From G963663775 sp963664255 (GTDB taxonomy: Bacteria; Bacillota; Clostridia; Oscillospirales; Butyricicoccaceae), in NCBI GenBank assembly GCA_963664255.1, contig OY760938.1, forward strand, positions 1,860,001 through 1,924,000: a stretch of 64,000 bases of DNA, written 5' to 3'. Each line of letters starts with the position of its first letter. Position 1 is the first letter of the stretch. Below are positions 40,196-47,784 of this stretch, piece by piece. The notes below the pieces were generated by a model. It was not told the origin of the DNA. It searched no databases and saw only the letters and a program-made list of their open reading frames with translations. The position numbers and the translations under genes are program-made.

Positions 40196-41051
40196 GAAAG
40201 GCGGTGGGGGAAACGCCTGTTTTGGTTTTAAAGGAGGCAATGAAGTTGACTTCGCTGTGATAGCCGACCCGAAAGGCGATTTCCTTGATGGAAAGGGACG
40301 TGCCATGCAGCAGGGACTTTGCCTCGTCAATGCGGTGCAGCACCATGTATTCATGCGGTGAAAACCCCGTGTGGGTGCGAAATTGGCGCGAAAAATGCGA
40401 AGCACTGAGATGCACCGCGGCGGCAATCTGCTCCACCGACAACGGCTCAAACAAATGCGCGTGGATGTAGTGCATTGCCTGCGTGACGGGGTGGTCTTCC
40501 TTGTGTGCATCGGACAGGGGCGGCACGAGCAGGTCACAAAGCAGCCCATAGAGCTGTTTTGCGGTTTCCACCTCGGTCCATGGGGTTTTTTCCGCACGCA
40601 CCGCGGCAACCAGCTGCACCAGTGTGCGCTCCAGATGGCTTTCTGCGGTGGGGGTGAGCACGTGATGTCCACCGTTTTGGGTGAGAATTTGCTCGAAAAA
40701 TTCCCGCGCGGCAAGGCCGTCAAAGTGAATCCAGATGGTTTCGGATTCTTCGATTGCCAAAAAACGATGTGCCCCGCGGCAGTCCATCAGCACACATTGC
40801 CCTGTGGCGGTGGTTTCGGTGCGGCTTTCGCTGATAAACCGCATCGCGCCGCGCCGCACATACAGCAGGAAAAAATTGCGGTGGCTTTCCTCCTGTCCCA
40901 CAGCGCAGGTGTCGCGGAAATCATATTCGGTGCTCAAATAATAATGTCCGCAGCGCGTTATATAAAGAAATTGACGGCGTGCGGTGGCAGACGGCGTGGA
41001 GAAAAACCGTTCGGAAGCTGCCAGCACACCCGCTTCTGTATAGACTTTCAT
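40179..41051 (-). CDS. AraC-family transcriptional regulator
   Basis: Start at ATG 41049-41051, chosen because TAGGAGG lies 9 bp upstream; earlier in-frame ATGs lack it. 290 residues. The N-terminal half is a cupin-like effector domain (YLSTEYDFRDTC...YVRRGAMRFISESRT...VLMDCRGAHRF). The C-terminal 100 residues hold the double HTH: AAAVHLSASHFSRQFRTHTGFSPHEYMVLHRI and IKEIAFRVGYHSEVNFIASFK. It is divergent from a MATE exporter gene, 245 bp apart, so that exporter is the likely target. Confidence 0.92.
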   Translation of the reverse strand: MKVYTEAGVLAASERFFSTPSATARRQFLYITRCGHYYLSTEYDFRDTCAVGQEESHRNFFLLYVRRGAMRFISESRTETTATGQCVLMDCRGAHRFLAIEESETIWIHFDGLAAREFFEQILTQNGGHHVLTPTAESHLERTLVQLVAAVRAEKTPWTEVETAKQLYGLLCDLLVPPLSDAHKEDHPVTQAMHYIHAHLFEPLSVEQIAAAVHLSASHFSRQFRTHTGFSPHEYMVLHRIDEAKSLLHGTSLSIKEIAFRVGYHSEVNFIASFKTKTGVSPTAFRRNPV

Positions 41052-41200
41052 GGTGCAAATCCTCCTAAAACCAGATGATACCCCCAAAAAAACCATCGCA
41101 AATGGTTTGGCTGTCGTTAGTATAGCATACCTGCACACAAAATGCACGAGGGGCAGCGGCGCAAGAGCATAAAATATCAATGTATCGCAAGATTTTGCTA

Positions 41201-41229
41201 TTGCAAGGCGCGGCGGATTTCGGTACACT
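41201..41229 (+). promoter_or_regulatory. Promoter of the MATE exporter gene
   Basis: TTGCAA (41201-41206), 17-bp spacer, TACACT (41224-41229). Confidence 0.7.
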
Positions 41230-41295
41230 AAAGACAGCTTCAAAAAGCATGACACAGGTGCGTGCTCTTTGTATCAAAAGAAGGAAGGGTTCGTC

Positions 41296-42663
41296 TTGAT
41301 TCGTGAGAAGTCATTCTATCAAATGTTTGCGGTGCTGACGCTGTCGCTCGCGCTGCAAAATCTGCTGACCTACAGTGTCAACCTTGCCGACAACATCATG
41401 CTCGGTGCCTACAGCGAAACCGCCATGAGCGGTGCGTCCCTTGGCAATCAGCTGCAATTTTTGCTGCAAATGCTCGTGACAGGTGCGGGCGAGGGCGCGG
41501 TGGTGCTGGGGGCACAATATTGTGGCAAAAAGAATTATCAGCCGATTGGACACATCATCGGCTGTGCGCTGCGCTTTGGGGTTTCCATGGCGGCGATTTT
41601 GTTTGTCGCGGTGCTGTTTTTCCCGCAGCAGCTGCTCGGATTGCTTACCAATGACGTCGCGGTCATCGCCGAGGGCGTGCGCTATCTGCGCATCATCTGC
41701 TTTACCTATCTCATCTTCACCGCCACGAATATTTTGACGGCGTCTTTGCGCTCCATCGGCATCGTCAAAATCGGCTATATCATTTCGGCATCCACGCTGT
41801 GCATCAATATTTGTCTCAATTACTGCCTCATTTATGGCAACTTTGGCTTCCCGGAGCTGGGCATCCAAGGCGCGGCCATTGCCACCATGGTGTCCCGCAC
41901 GGTGGAGCTGCTCATCGTGGTGCTGTATCTGAAATATAAGGAGCATCGTCTGCATTTGACCCTGCGCAAGCTGATTTTCATTGATACCTCGTATTTGCAG
42001 GACTATCGCAGGGTTTCTCTGCCGGTGCTCATCAATCAGGCGATGTGGGGCATTGCGCAGATGGTGCAAACCGGTGTTTTGGGGCATTTGGGCGCGGCGG
42101 CGATTGCGGCCAATGCCATTGCGGTGCTCGTGTTCCAGGTGATTTCGGTGGTGGCATATGGGGCGGCGAGTGCCTCCGCCATCGTAGTGGGGCGCACCAT
42201 TGGCCAGGGCGGACAGGACAAGCTGCGGCAGCTGGTGCACACGCTGCAGGTGCTGTTTTTGAGCATCGGCGTGGTGACAGGGCTGCTGATTTTTGCGGCG
42301 CGGGTGCCGATTTTGAGCATTTACCAGATTTCCGAGCAGGCGCGCGCACTGGCGATGCAGTTCATGACGGTGCTTGCCGTCACCACCGTGGGCACGTCCT
42401 ACCAGATGGCGGTGGATAACGGCATCATTCGCGGCGGCGGCGACACCTCTTTCAGTGCTAAAATGAACGTCATTAGTATGTGGGGCATCATCGTGCCGAT
42501 TGCCACGCTGGCGGCGTTTGTGTGGCGTTTGCCCGAGGTGGCGGTGTTTTTCTTCCTAAAGTGGGACCAACTATATAAGGCGATTCCTGTGGTCATGCGT
42601 CTGCGCAGCTGGAAATGGGTGAAAACCGTCACCCGGCAGGAAACCGCCGCAGAGCATGGATAA
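41296..42663 (+). CDS. MATE-family efflux transporter
   Basis: Start taken at TTG 41296, 8 bp after AAGGAAGG; 455 residues. About twelve membrane helices in two homologous halves, with MATE motifs LADNIMLGAYSETAMSGASLGNQ near the N-terminus and AGEGAVVLGAQYCGKK. In the second half are QAMWGIAQMVQTGVLGHLGAAAIAANAI and NGIIRGGGDTSFSAKMN. MATE proteins export drugs or metabolites using Na+ or H+ gradients. The substrate cannot be read from sequence. It is divergent from the AraC regulator, which may control it. Confidence 0.93.
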   Translation: MIREKSFYQMFAVLTLSLALQNLLTYSVNLADNIMLGAYSETAMSGASLGNQLQFLLQMLVTGAGEGAVVLGAQYCGKKNYQPIGHIIGCALRFGVSMAAILFVAVLFFPQQLLGLLTNDVAVIAEGVRYLRIICFTYLIFTATNILTASLRSIGIVKIGYIISASTLCINICLNYCLIYGNFGFPELGIQGAAIATMVSRTVELLIVVLYLKYKEHRLHLTLRKLIFIDTSYLQDYRRVSLPVLINQAMWGIAQMVQTGVLGHLGAAAIAANAIAVLVFQVISVVAYGAASASAIVVGRTIGQGGQDKLRQLVHTLQVLFLSIGVVTGLLIFAARVPILSIYQISEQARALAMQFMTVLAVTTVGTSYQMAVDNGIIRGGGDTSFSAKMNVISMWGIIVPIATLAAFVWRLPEVAVFFFLKWDQLYKAIPVVMRLRSWKWVKTVTRQETAAEHG

Positions 42664-42734
42664 CCCACAGCAATCATGTTTTTTGGCAGGTGCGAGAATT
42701 TTTGTGATGTATGCGACAAAATGCGCTTTTTTTC

Positions 42735-42763
42735 TTGCAAGTTTTTTGGGATTACGATATACT
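42735..42763 (+). promoter_or_regulatory. Promoter of the lipoprotein gene
   Basis: TTGCAA (42735-42740), 17-bp spacer, TATACT (42758-42763), 37 bp before the ATG. Confidence 0.82.
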
Positions 42764-42799
42764 TAGTATCACAAAGTAATTTGGGGGGAAGGTCACAAT

Positions 42800-43414
42800 A
42801 TGAAAAAAATCGCACAATTATTACTGTCTGTTGTATTGATTGCGTCGCTGACAGCCTGCGGAGGCGAAAAGGTGGACACGACAAACACGCTGACCACGGC
42901 ACAGCTGACACCGCGGGAAGAAATGCTGGCAGGCAGCCAAAATATTGTCATCACCGATTTTGAAACCGACCCGTCCCTGCAAACCGTGCAGGTCACCGTG
43001 GAGTGCTACCAAAACGGCAAGCGGACGGACGCTGTGACCAACCTGCAATGTGCCATTCCGCAAAATGCGGATAAGGAGCACGAAAACAACCGCGGCTCGA
43101 TTGCCGTGATTTTAAGCGCAGATTATCGCTTCTCCGCCTCGGTCTGCGGGGCAGACGGCAGTGTCATCAGCTCGGCGGCAAGCGATGCCGTGCAGCCGAT
43201 TGCAGAGCTTGGACGCTATGACACCCCGCTCCTGCACTTCGAAAACCAAAAATTTGAGAGTGGCGACAGCGTCCTGCTCTCCCAGCTGGCATTTGGCGAC
43301 CCCGCCAAGATGCAGGGCACCTTCACGAGCGAAGTCTTTTCCGACCCTGAAGCCAACGCCGAGCAGGCGGCGGCATTTGACCGCATTTATCTGGTGAAAT
43401 GCGTGTTCGCATAA
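42800..43414 (+). CDS. Hypothetical secreted lipoprotein
   Basis: 204 residues. A signal peptide with lipobox (LLLSVVLIASLTAC; Cys20) shows export and lipid anchoring. The mature part is predicted beta-rich, with alternating strands such as VQVTVECYQNGKR and YDTPLLHFENQKFESGD. No known domain recognised. RBS GGGGGGAAGG precedes the ATG and the gene has its own strong promoter. Two very small membrane ORFs follow in the same direction. Confidence 0.8.
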   Translation: MKKIAQLLLSVVLIASLTACGGEKVDTTNTLTTAQLTPREEMLAGSQNIVITDFETDPSLQTVQVTVECYQNGKRTDAVTNLQCAIPQNADKEHENNRGSIAVILSADYRFSASVCGADGSVISSAASDAVQPIAELGRYDTPLLHFENQKFESGDSVLLSQLAFGDPAKMQGTFTSEVFSDPEANAEQAAAFDRIYLVKCVFA

Positions 43415-43436
43415 AGGCTGCGAAAGGAGCGATGAT

Positions 43437-43520
43437 ATGCCCGTTCAGACAGGGTTTTTGCCAGCCGATGCGCTGCTTGCCATTGGCACACTGCTTTCTT
43501 ATGTGCCGTTTTTCGTGTGA
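43437..43520 (+). CDS. 27-residue hydrophobic microprotein
   Basis: ATG 43437 is preceded by a strong GAAAGGAGC at ideal spacing, stop TGA 43518-43520. The product starts MPVQTGFLPADALLAIGTLL and ends in SYVPFFV, a single hydrophobic helix. It is 22 bp after the lipoprotein gene. The strong RBS is the main evidence; no family is recognised. Confidence 0.5.
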   Translation: MPVQTGFLPADALLAIGTLLSYVPFFV

Positions 43521-43578
43521 CACGATGCGGATATAGCCCTGCAAGGGTGCAGAATCTATATTATGAGGAGGAATTTGA

Positions 43579-43746
43579 ATGATGAGTACAGCAGTAGGCG
43601 CAAGTATGGGTTTGGTGATGGTGCTGATTTATGTGTTGGTCTTGGGCATTAGCATTTACAGCTTCATCCTTTGGCTGAAGCTGGCGCGCAGAGGCATTCG
43701 CGCATTGGACCTCTACCTCGAAGAGAAGAGCAAGCACAATTTTTAG
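43579..43746 (+). CDS. Small single-pass membrane protein (55 residues)
   Basis: ATGATG at 43579 after GAGGAGG. One transmembrane helix (MGLVMVLIYVLVLGISIYSF) is followed by a basic amphipathic tail (LARRGIRALDLYLEEKSKHNF). Small proteins of this shape are common in Clostridia, but I cannot name a function. It probably forms one transcription unit with the lipoprotein and the 27-residue ORF. Confidence 0.72.
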   Translation: MMSTAVGASMGLVMVLIYVLVLGISIYSFILWLKLARRGIRALDLYLEEKSKHNF

Positions 43747-43760
43747 AAAAATTTTCCGCA

Positions 43761-43793
43761 CCCCTGTAATTGCCTATTGACAATGCAGGGGTT
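43761..43793 (+). terminator. Weak terminator overlapping the next promoter
   Basis: cccctg and cagggg arms about 43761-43790 enclose the -35 region of the riboswitch promoter. The T-tract is short (tttct). Confidence 0.45.
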
Positions 43794-43804
43794 TCTGCTA
43801 TAAT
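43777..43804 (+). promoter_or_regulatory. Promoter of the queuosine salvage operon
   Basis: TTGACA (43777-43782), 16-bp spacer, TATAAT (43799-43804). It is 20 bp upstream of the preQ1 aptamer. Confidence 0.88.
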
Positions 43805-43823
43805 AGGATAGAAAATTGCATAA

Positions 43824-43950
43824 AGACAGTTCGTAACCATCCTGTCTATAAACAAAACTAGGACATCCGTGCAATGCCGATTTTTAGGGCATGGGTCGCG
43901 GCTTCGGATGGTGTGCGCCTTTTTGGGGGCGATGCACCGTTTTTTTTCTT
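43824..43950 (+). ncRNA. preQ1-I riboswitch with transcription terminator
   Basis: Aptamer 43824-43863. Stem P1 is agacag (43824-43829) with ctgtct (43842-43847), enclosing the loop ttcgtaaccatc. Then comes the A-rich tail ataaacaaaactagga that folds back as an H-type pseudoknot. This matches the small preQ1-I class. Downstream, ggtgtgcgcc pairs with ggcgatgcacc (43910-43938) and is followed by a long T run, an intrinsic terminator. catccg (43864-43869) can pair with cggatg (43905-43910), overlapping the terminator arm. A preQ1-dependent OFF switch for the downstream queuosine precursor salvage genes is expected. Confidence 0.85.
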
Positions 43951-44004
43951 TTTGCGCTCGAACGTCCTTGTTGCGGCGCATTTTTTGCGTCTAGGAGGGT
44001 TTTT

Positions 44005-44730
44005 ATGGAGGATATGATTCGATATTCGGTTATCCGCGAGAAGAAACCGCGGGAAATTGTGCTGCTGCGGGGCAATGGCTGCCGTTGGCGCAGATGTCGC
44101 TTTTGCGATTATCATTTGGATTTTTCCAAGGACTTGGAAGCGAATTTCGCGCTGAATCGCACGGTTTTGGCGAAGGTGACGGGCAAATTTGGCAGACTGG
44201 AAGTGGTGAACTCGGGTTCCTTCGTGGATTTGGATGCCGACACCATGGCGGAAATCGAACGCTTGTGCGTGAGAAAAGGCATCCGCACCCTGCAGTTCGA
44301 GTGCCATTGGCAGGACCGCCACGCCATTCCTGCGATGCGGGAATGCTTTCGGCAAAAGGGCATCCGCGTGCGCACCAAGCTGGGGGTGGAAACCTTCGAC
44401 GCGCTGTTTCGCGAATGTTATCTGGAGAAGGGCATTGATGAAACCGCGCCGGACAAGCTTTCGGTGCTGTATGAGGAGTGCTGCCTGCTCGTGGGGCTGC
44501 CGGGACAAACGGTGGAAAGTATGCAGCGTGACATCGAAACCGGTCTGCACTGGTTTGAGCGCGTTTGCGTGAATGTGATGACGCCGAATTCCGCGCGCAT
44601 CCAGCCCGACCCGCAGGTGGTGGACTGCTTCCGCCGTGAGGTCGCGCCGCGCTACCTACAAAACGAACGTGTCGATATGCTGCTGACAAACACGGATTTT
44701 GGAGTAGGAGGAAAAAAGAATGGGGAATGA
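44005..44730 (+). CDS. queL: QueL-like radical-SAM queuine lyase (queuosine precursor salvage)
   Basis: Start at ATG 44005, preceded by TAGGAGGG; 241 residues. Near the N-terminus GNGCRWRRCRFCDYH gives a non-canonical radical-SAM cluster motif CX4CX2C (Cys26, Cys31, Cys34). Later come LEVVNSGSFVDLD, IRTLQFECHW and LVGLPGQTVESM, as in radical-SAM barrels. It overlaps by 11 bp a YhhQ-type transporter gene and is behind a preQ1 riboswitch. In Clostridioides difficile a radical-SAM enzyme in such a context (QueL) regenerates a preQ1-type precursor from queuine. Assignment combines motif, operon and riboswitch; the reaction is inference. Confidence 0.78.
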   Translation: MEDMIRYSVIREKKPREIVLLRGNGCRWRRCRFCDYHLDFSKDLEANFALNRTVLAKVTGKFGRLEVVNSGSFVDLDADTMAEIERLCVRKGIRTLQFECHWQDRHAIPAMRECFRQKGIRVRTKLGVETFDALFRECYLEKGIDETAPDKLSVLYEECCLLVGLPGQTVESMQRDIETGLHWFERVCVNVMTPNSARIQPDPQVVDCFRREVAPRYLQNERVDMLLTNTDFGVGGKKNGE

Positions 44731-45448
44731 AGCGCTTTTGGTGCTCAGCTTGCTGGTGACCTATGGGTCGGTGCTGCTGTGGTACTGGCTGTTTGACACG
44801 CAGGGGCTGCTGTGTTACACCGTTTTCGCCACGATTGCGGCGAATATTGAGGTGTTGATTTTGGTCAATGCGTTCGGCATGGAAATGACACTGGGCAACA
44901 TTTTATTTGCATCCACCTTTTTGGTGACCGATATTTTAAGTGAGGTTGCAGGCAAAAAAACCGCACAAAAGGCGGTTTCCATTGGGGTTGCCACCTCGTT
45001 TTTATTCATTGTGATTTCACAAAGCTGGATGGTGTACGCCCCCAGCGCCAACGACTGGGCAGCGCCGAGCATTGCGGCGGTCTTTTCCAACACCCCGCGC
45101 ATGATGCTGGCATCCCTGTCGGTCTATGCGATTTCGCAGGTGTTTGATGTGTGGGTGTATCACAAATGGTGGGCATTCACCACGAAAAAGTTCGGCGATG
45201 CGCGTCGTTTCCTGTGGCTGCGCAACAACGGCTCGACCCTGCTGAGCCAAATCGTTAACACCGTGCTGTTTTCGGTGTTCGCGTTCTGGGGCGTTTATGA
45301 TACGCCGACGCTCGTGTCCATCGTGTGGGCGAGCTATATCATCTTCATCTTCACCTCGCTGGCGGACACCCCGGCGCTGTATCTGGCACGCTACATCAAG
45401 GAGCGCAGGGCACAGACCGCCGCAGACGATGCCGCAGAAACTGCATAA
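44720..45448 (+). CDS. yhhQ: YhhQ/VUT-family queuosine precursor transporter
   Basis: 242 residues with six to seven membrane helices. The VUT/YhhQ pattern is seen in NILFASTFLVTDILSEVAGKKTA, ISQVFDVWVYHKW, and WLRNNGSTLLSQIVNTVLFS near the C-terminus. YhhQ proteins import preQ0/preQ1 or queuine. GGAGTAGGAGG precedes the ATG, and overlap with the radical-SAM gene plus the upstream preQ1-I riboswitch support the role in queuosine salvage for tRNA modification. A terminator follows. Confidence 0.92.
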   Translation: MGNEALLVLSLLVTYGSVLLWYWLFDTQGLLCYTVFATIAANIEVLILVNAFGMEMTLGNILFASTFLVTDILSEVAGKKTAQKAVSIGVATSFLFIVISQSWMVYAPSANDWAAPSIAAVFSNTPRMMLASLSVYAISQVFDVWVYHKWWAFTTKKFGDARRFLWLRNNGSTLLSQIVNTVLFSVFAFWGVYDTPTLVSIVWASYIIFIFTSLADTPALYLARYIKERRAQTAADDAAETA

Positions 45449-45456
45449 TGCGCTGC

Positions 45457-45490
45457 AAGCCTGTGCTGCCCTCGTGCCGCACAGGCTTTT
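45457..45490 (+). terminator. Terminator of the queuosine salvage operon
   Basis: aagcctgtgc (45457-45466) pairs with gcacaggctt (45479-45488), ending in TTTT. Confidence 0.85.
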
Positions 45491-45548
45491 GCTGTGTCCG
45501 CCGCCGTTTTGTTCACCAAATCGCACCCAAGTGTACACCCGACGGTGC

Positions 45549-45577
45549 TTGACGTGGTGTATAGAATCTGCTATCCT
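45549..45577 (+). promoter_or_regulatory. Promoter of the surface protease gene
   Basis: TTGACG (45549-45554), 17-bp spacer, TATCCT (45572-45577). Confidence 0.75.
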
Positions 45578-45638
45578 TACAGTATAGATTCGTGTGCTCC
45601 AAGCAAGCTGGAGATGCGAGAAAGGTAGGCTTTTGCTC

Positions 45639-47318
45639 TTGAAAAAACGATGGATTAGCATGATTTTGGCGTTTACGCTGTTGTTTGGTATGCTGCCCAC
45701 CGCACTGGCAGCACCCACTGCCGATGGCGCGGCGGAGGCACTGTATACCTTGGGGCTGATGAGCGGCACCGCGCAGAACGCAGACGGCACGCCGGAATTT
45801 TCCCTGTCGCGCACCATGACCCGCGCAGAAGCCATTACGATGCTCGTGCGTATGCTGGGTGAGGAAACCGCGGCACAGCAGACCGCGGCGGACATTCCCT
45901 TCGCAGATGTGGACAGCTGGGCAGTGCCCTATGTCGGCTATGCCTATGCGCAGGGATGGACAAACGGCGTGTCGCAGACCGCTTTCGGCAGCCAAAATGC
46001 CGTGACAGCGGCGCAATTTATGACCTTTTTGCTCCGCGCGCTCGGATACAGCGATGCAAACGGTGATTTCACCGTAGCCACTGCACTGGACAAGGCGGAT
46101 GCGGTTTCTCTGGCGAACGGACAGTATGATACAGTGACGAATTTCACGCGCGGCGATGCGGCACAGGCGTGTTATCAGGCACTTTTTTGCATCATCAAGG
46201 GCACAAACACCACGCTTTTGGCGATTTTGGTGGACGATGGCGTGGTGACGGATGCGCAGGTGCAGGCGGCAGACCTGACCGATGCGTTGACCGCAGGCAA
46301 TGCCGCGGCACAGCTGCCCGCCACAAGCACAACCACGATCCTGCCCAGCACCACCACAGGCATTACCTCCGGCACAGTGCTGGATGCCGAGCAGGTCAGC
46401 GCCCAGTGCTCGGACGCGGTGTTTTATGTCGAAGTGTATGATGAAACAGGCGCGGCGTTTGCCTCGGGCAGTGGCTTTTTCATCAGTGCAAATGGGCTTG
46501 CCGTCACCAATTATCACGTGATTGACGGCGCATCCGCCGCTAAAATCACCATGACGGACGGCAGTGTCTACGATGTCCGCGGCGCGTATGATTATGATGT
46601 GGACAGGGACCTTGCCCTGCTGCAGGTGAACTGCACAGGCGTGCCCTATCTGTCGGCGGGCGACACCTCGACCATTGTCGGCGGTGCGGCGGTGTATGCC
46701 ATTGGCAGTCCGTTGGGGCTGTCCAACACCATCACGCAGGGCATTATTTCCAACGTCAACCGCGTGCTGTATGACCATTCGTACATCCAAACCTCGGCGG
46801 CGATTTCGCATGGGTCCTCAGGCGGTCCGCTCATCAATAAATATGGGCAGGTCATCGGCATCATCACCGCCACCTTGGAGGAAGGGCAGAATTTCAATCT
46901 GGCAACGCCCTACACCTACATCAGCACCCTGCAAACGGCAAATGGCATCCAAACCCTCGCGGCGATTGCGGGCACACAAAACAGCACCTCCACAGGCAAT
47001 GCCACGGGTTACGGCGCGGCGCGTGCGGTGCCCGATTTTGGGGCGTTGGTCGGTGTAGAGCCGTCGATGGAGGACACCGAGAGCGAGAGCAGCACAGGCT
47101 TTGTCGCGGGGTATACCTATGACACCGCAGACCTGACCGCCCAGGACATCAAGGCATATCATTCGCTGCTGGACACTAGCGGATTTTCCTATGAGGGCAT
47201 CGAAACCTATGATTACACAGATTATTATGTGTTTTCGGGCAGTGATTATATGGTTGCCACCACTTTTTTGGAGGATGACACCACGGAATATTATGTCGTG
47301 CTGATTTATGAAAACTAA
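45639..47318 (+). CDS. Exported trypsin-like (HtrA/DegP-type) serine protease with SLH-like N-terminal domains
   Basis: Start taken as TTG 45639, 11 bp after AAAGGTAGG; 559 residues. Signal peptide MILAFTLLFGMLPTALA, cut near ALAAP. Residues about 28-190 resemble S-layer-homology repeats (MTRAEAITMLVRMLG, FADVDSWAVPYVGYAYAQGWTNG, TAAQFMTFLLRALGYSD), which bind cell-wall polymers. The protease domain (about 245-440) has the complete triad: VTNYHVIDG (His), DVDRDLALLQV (Asp) and SHGSSGGPLIN (Ser). No PDZ domain follows; instead about 110 residues of unknown fold. A wall-attached quality-control or processing protease is likely. Confidence 0.88.
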   Translation: MKKRWISMILAFTLLFGMLPTALAAPTADGAAEALYTLGLMSGTAQNADGTPEFSLSRTMTRAEAITMLVRMLGEETAAQQTAADIPFADVDSWAVPYVGYAYAQGWTNGVSQTAFGSQNAVTAAQFMTFLLRALGYSDANGDFTVATALDKADAVSLANGQYDTVTNFTRGDAAQACYQALFCIIKGTNTTLLAILVDDGVVTDAQVQAADLTDALTAGNAAAQLPATSTTTILPSTTTGITSGTVLDAEQVSAQCSDAVFYVEVYDETGAAFASGSGFFISANGLAVTNYHVIDGASAAKITMTDGSVYDVRGAYDYDVDRDLALLQVNCTGVPYLSAGDTSTIVGGAAVYAIGSPLGLSNTITQGIISNVNRVLYDHSYIQTSAAISHGSSGGPLINKYGQVIGIITATLEEGQNFNLATPYTYISTLQTANGIQTLAAIAGTQNSTSTGNATGYGAARAVPDFGALVGVEPSMEDTESESSTGFVAGYTYDTADLTAQDIKAYHSLLDTSGFSYEGIETYDYTDYYVFSGSDYMVATTFLEDDTTEYYVVLIYEN

Positions 47319-47333
47319 GCGATGCAGACGCTT

Positions 47334-47377
47334 CCCCTTTCCATATGGCGAAAGTGCTATGTGGAAAGGGGATTTTT
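47334..47377 (+). terminator. Terminator of the protease gene
   Basis: cccctttcca (47334-47343) pairs with tggaaagggg (47362-47371), followed by ATTTTTTG. Confidence 0.92.
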
Positions 47378-47534
47378 TGTGCAGAAAATTGAATTTGGGG
47401 AATAACTGCCAAAAAAGGAACTTGGAAATTCATCCAAAACGCAGAAAAAAGTGTTTAAATCAACAATTCACCGGTTATTGGTTCGGTTATTGTGCAACAA
47501 AAACAATAGATGGCGAAAAAAAGGCGAAAAGTTG

Positions 47535-47563
47535 TTGATTTTAACATACAAATATGGTATCCT
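47535..47563 (+). promoter_or_regulatory. Promoter of a candidate small RNA
   Basis: TTGATT (47535-47540), 17-bp spacer ending atgg, TATCCT (47558-47563), with an extended -10 TGG. It is followed by no credible ORF. Confidence 0.65.
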
Positions 47564-47569
47564 ATATTT

Positions 47570-47765
47570 GGTCAGTAGGAAGCCAAATCCAAAAGATTTT
47601 CGCTTTCGATGTAGCCTGACCACATTAGGAATGCCCCCCATTATTCCGTCCATATCACCATCTTTTTCATCTCTTTTTACGTAAATCCTCGTTGTTGCAA
47701 CAATGAGGATTTACGTATGCGCATATAGCACAAAAGCCGCATGGAACGTTCCATGCGGCTTTTTT
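47570..47765 (+). ncRNA. Candidate ~195-nt structured small RNA
   Basis: Transcription from the promoter above would start near 47570 and end at the strong hairpin terminator 47732-47765 (aaaagccgcatggaa/ttccatgcggctttttt). Near the 5' end ggtcag (47570-47575) can pair with ctgacc (about 47617-47622). A 38-bp near-perfect palindrome centred on ttgttgcaacaa spans 47679-47716 (acgtaaatcctc/gaggatttacgt). The region is AT-rich, lies between convergent genes and has no supported ORF. I do not recognise a known RNA family. Confidence 0.5.
47732..47765. terminator. Bidirectional terminator between the candidate RNA and ribF
   Basis: 15-bp perfect stem aaaagccgcatggaa/ttccatgcggctttt with T-runs on both strands. 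It would terminate the leftward nusA-ribF operon as well as the rightward transcript. Confidence 0.92.
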
Positions 47766-47784
47766 CGTGCAGAAATGTGCGGGG

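Noticed and set aside
21397..40200. Prophage attachment-site direct repeats at the presumed ends
   Set aside because: I compared the ars terminator region and the endolysin/AraC junction by eye and found no convincing direct repeat; a computed search of wider flanks would be needed.
47451..47684. 77-codon rightward ORF in the gap before ribF
   Set aside because: No RBS, basic low-information product, and it spans the promoter of the candidate RNA.
47570..47765. 6S RNA identity for the candidate small RNA
   Set aside because: The size is right, but the 5' and 3' ends do not pair into a closing stem with the typical central bubble.
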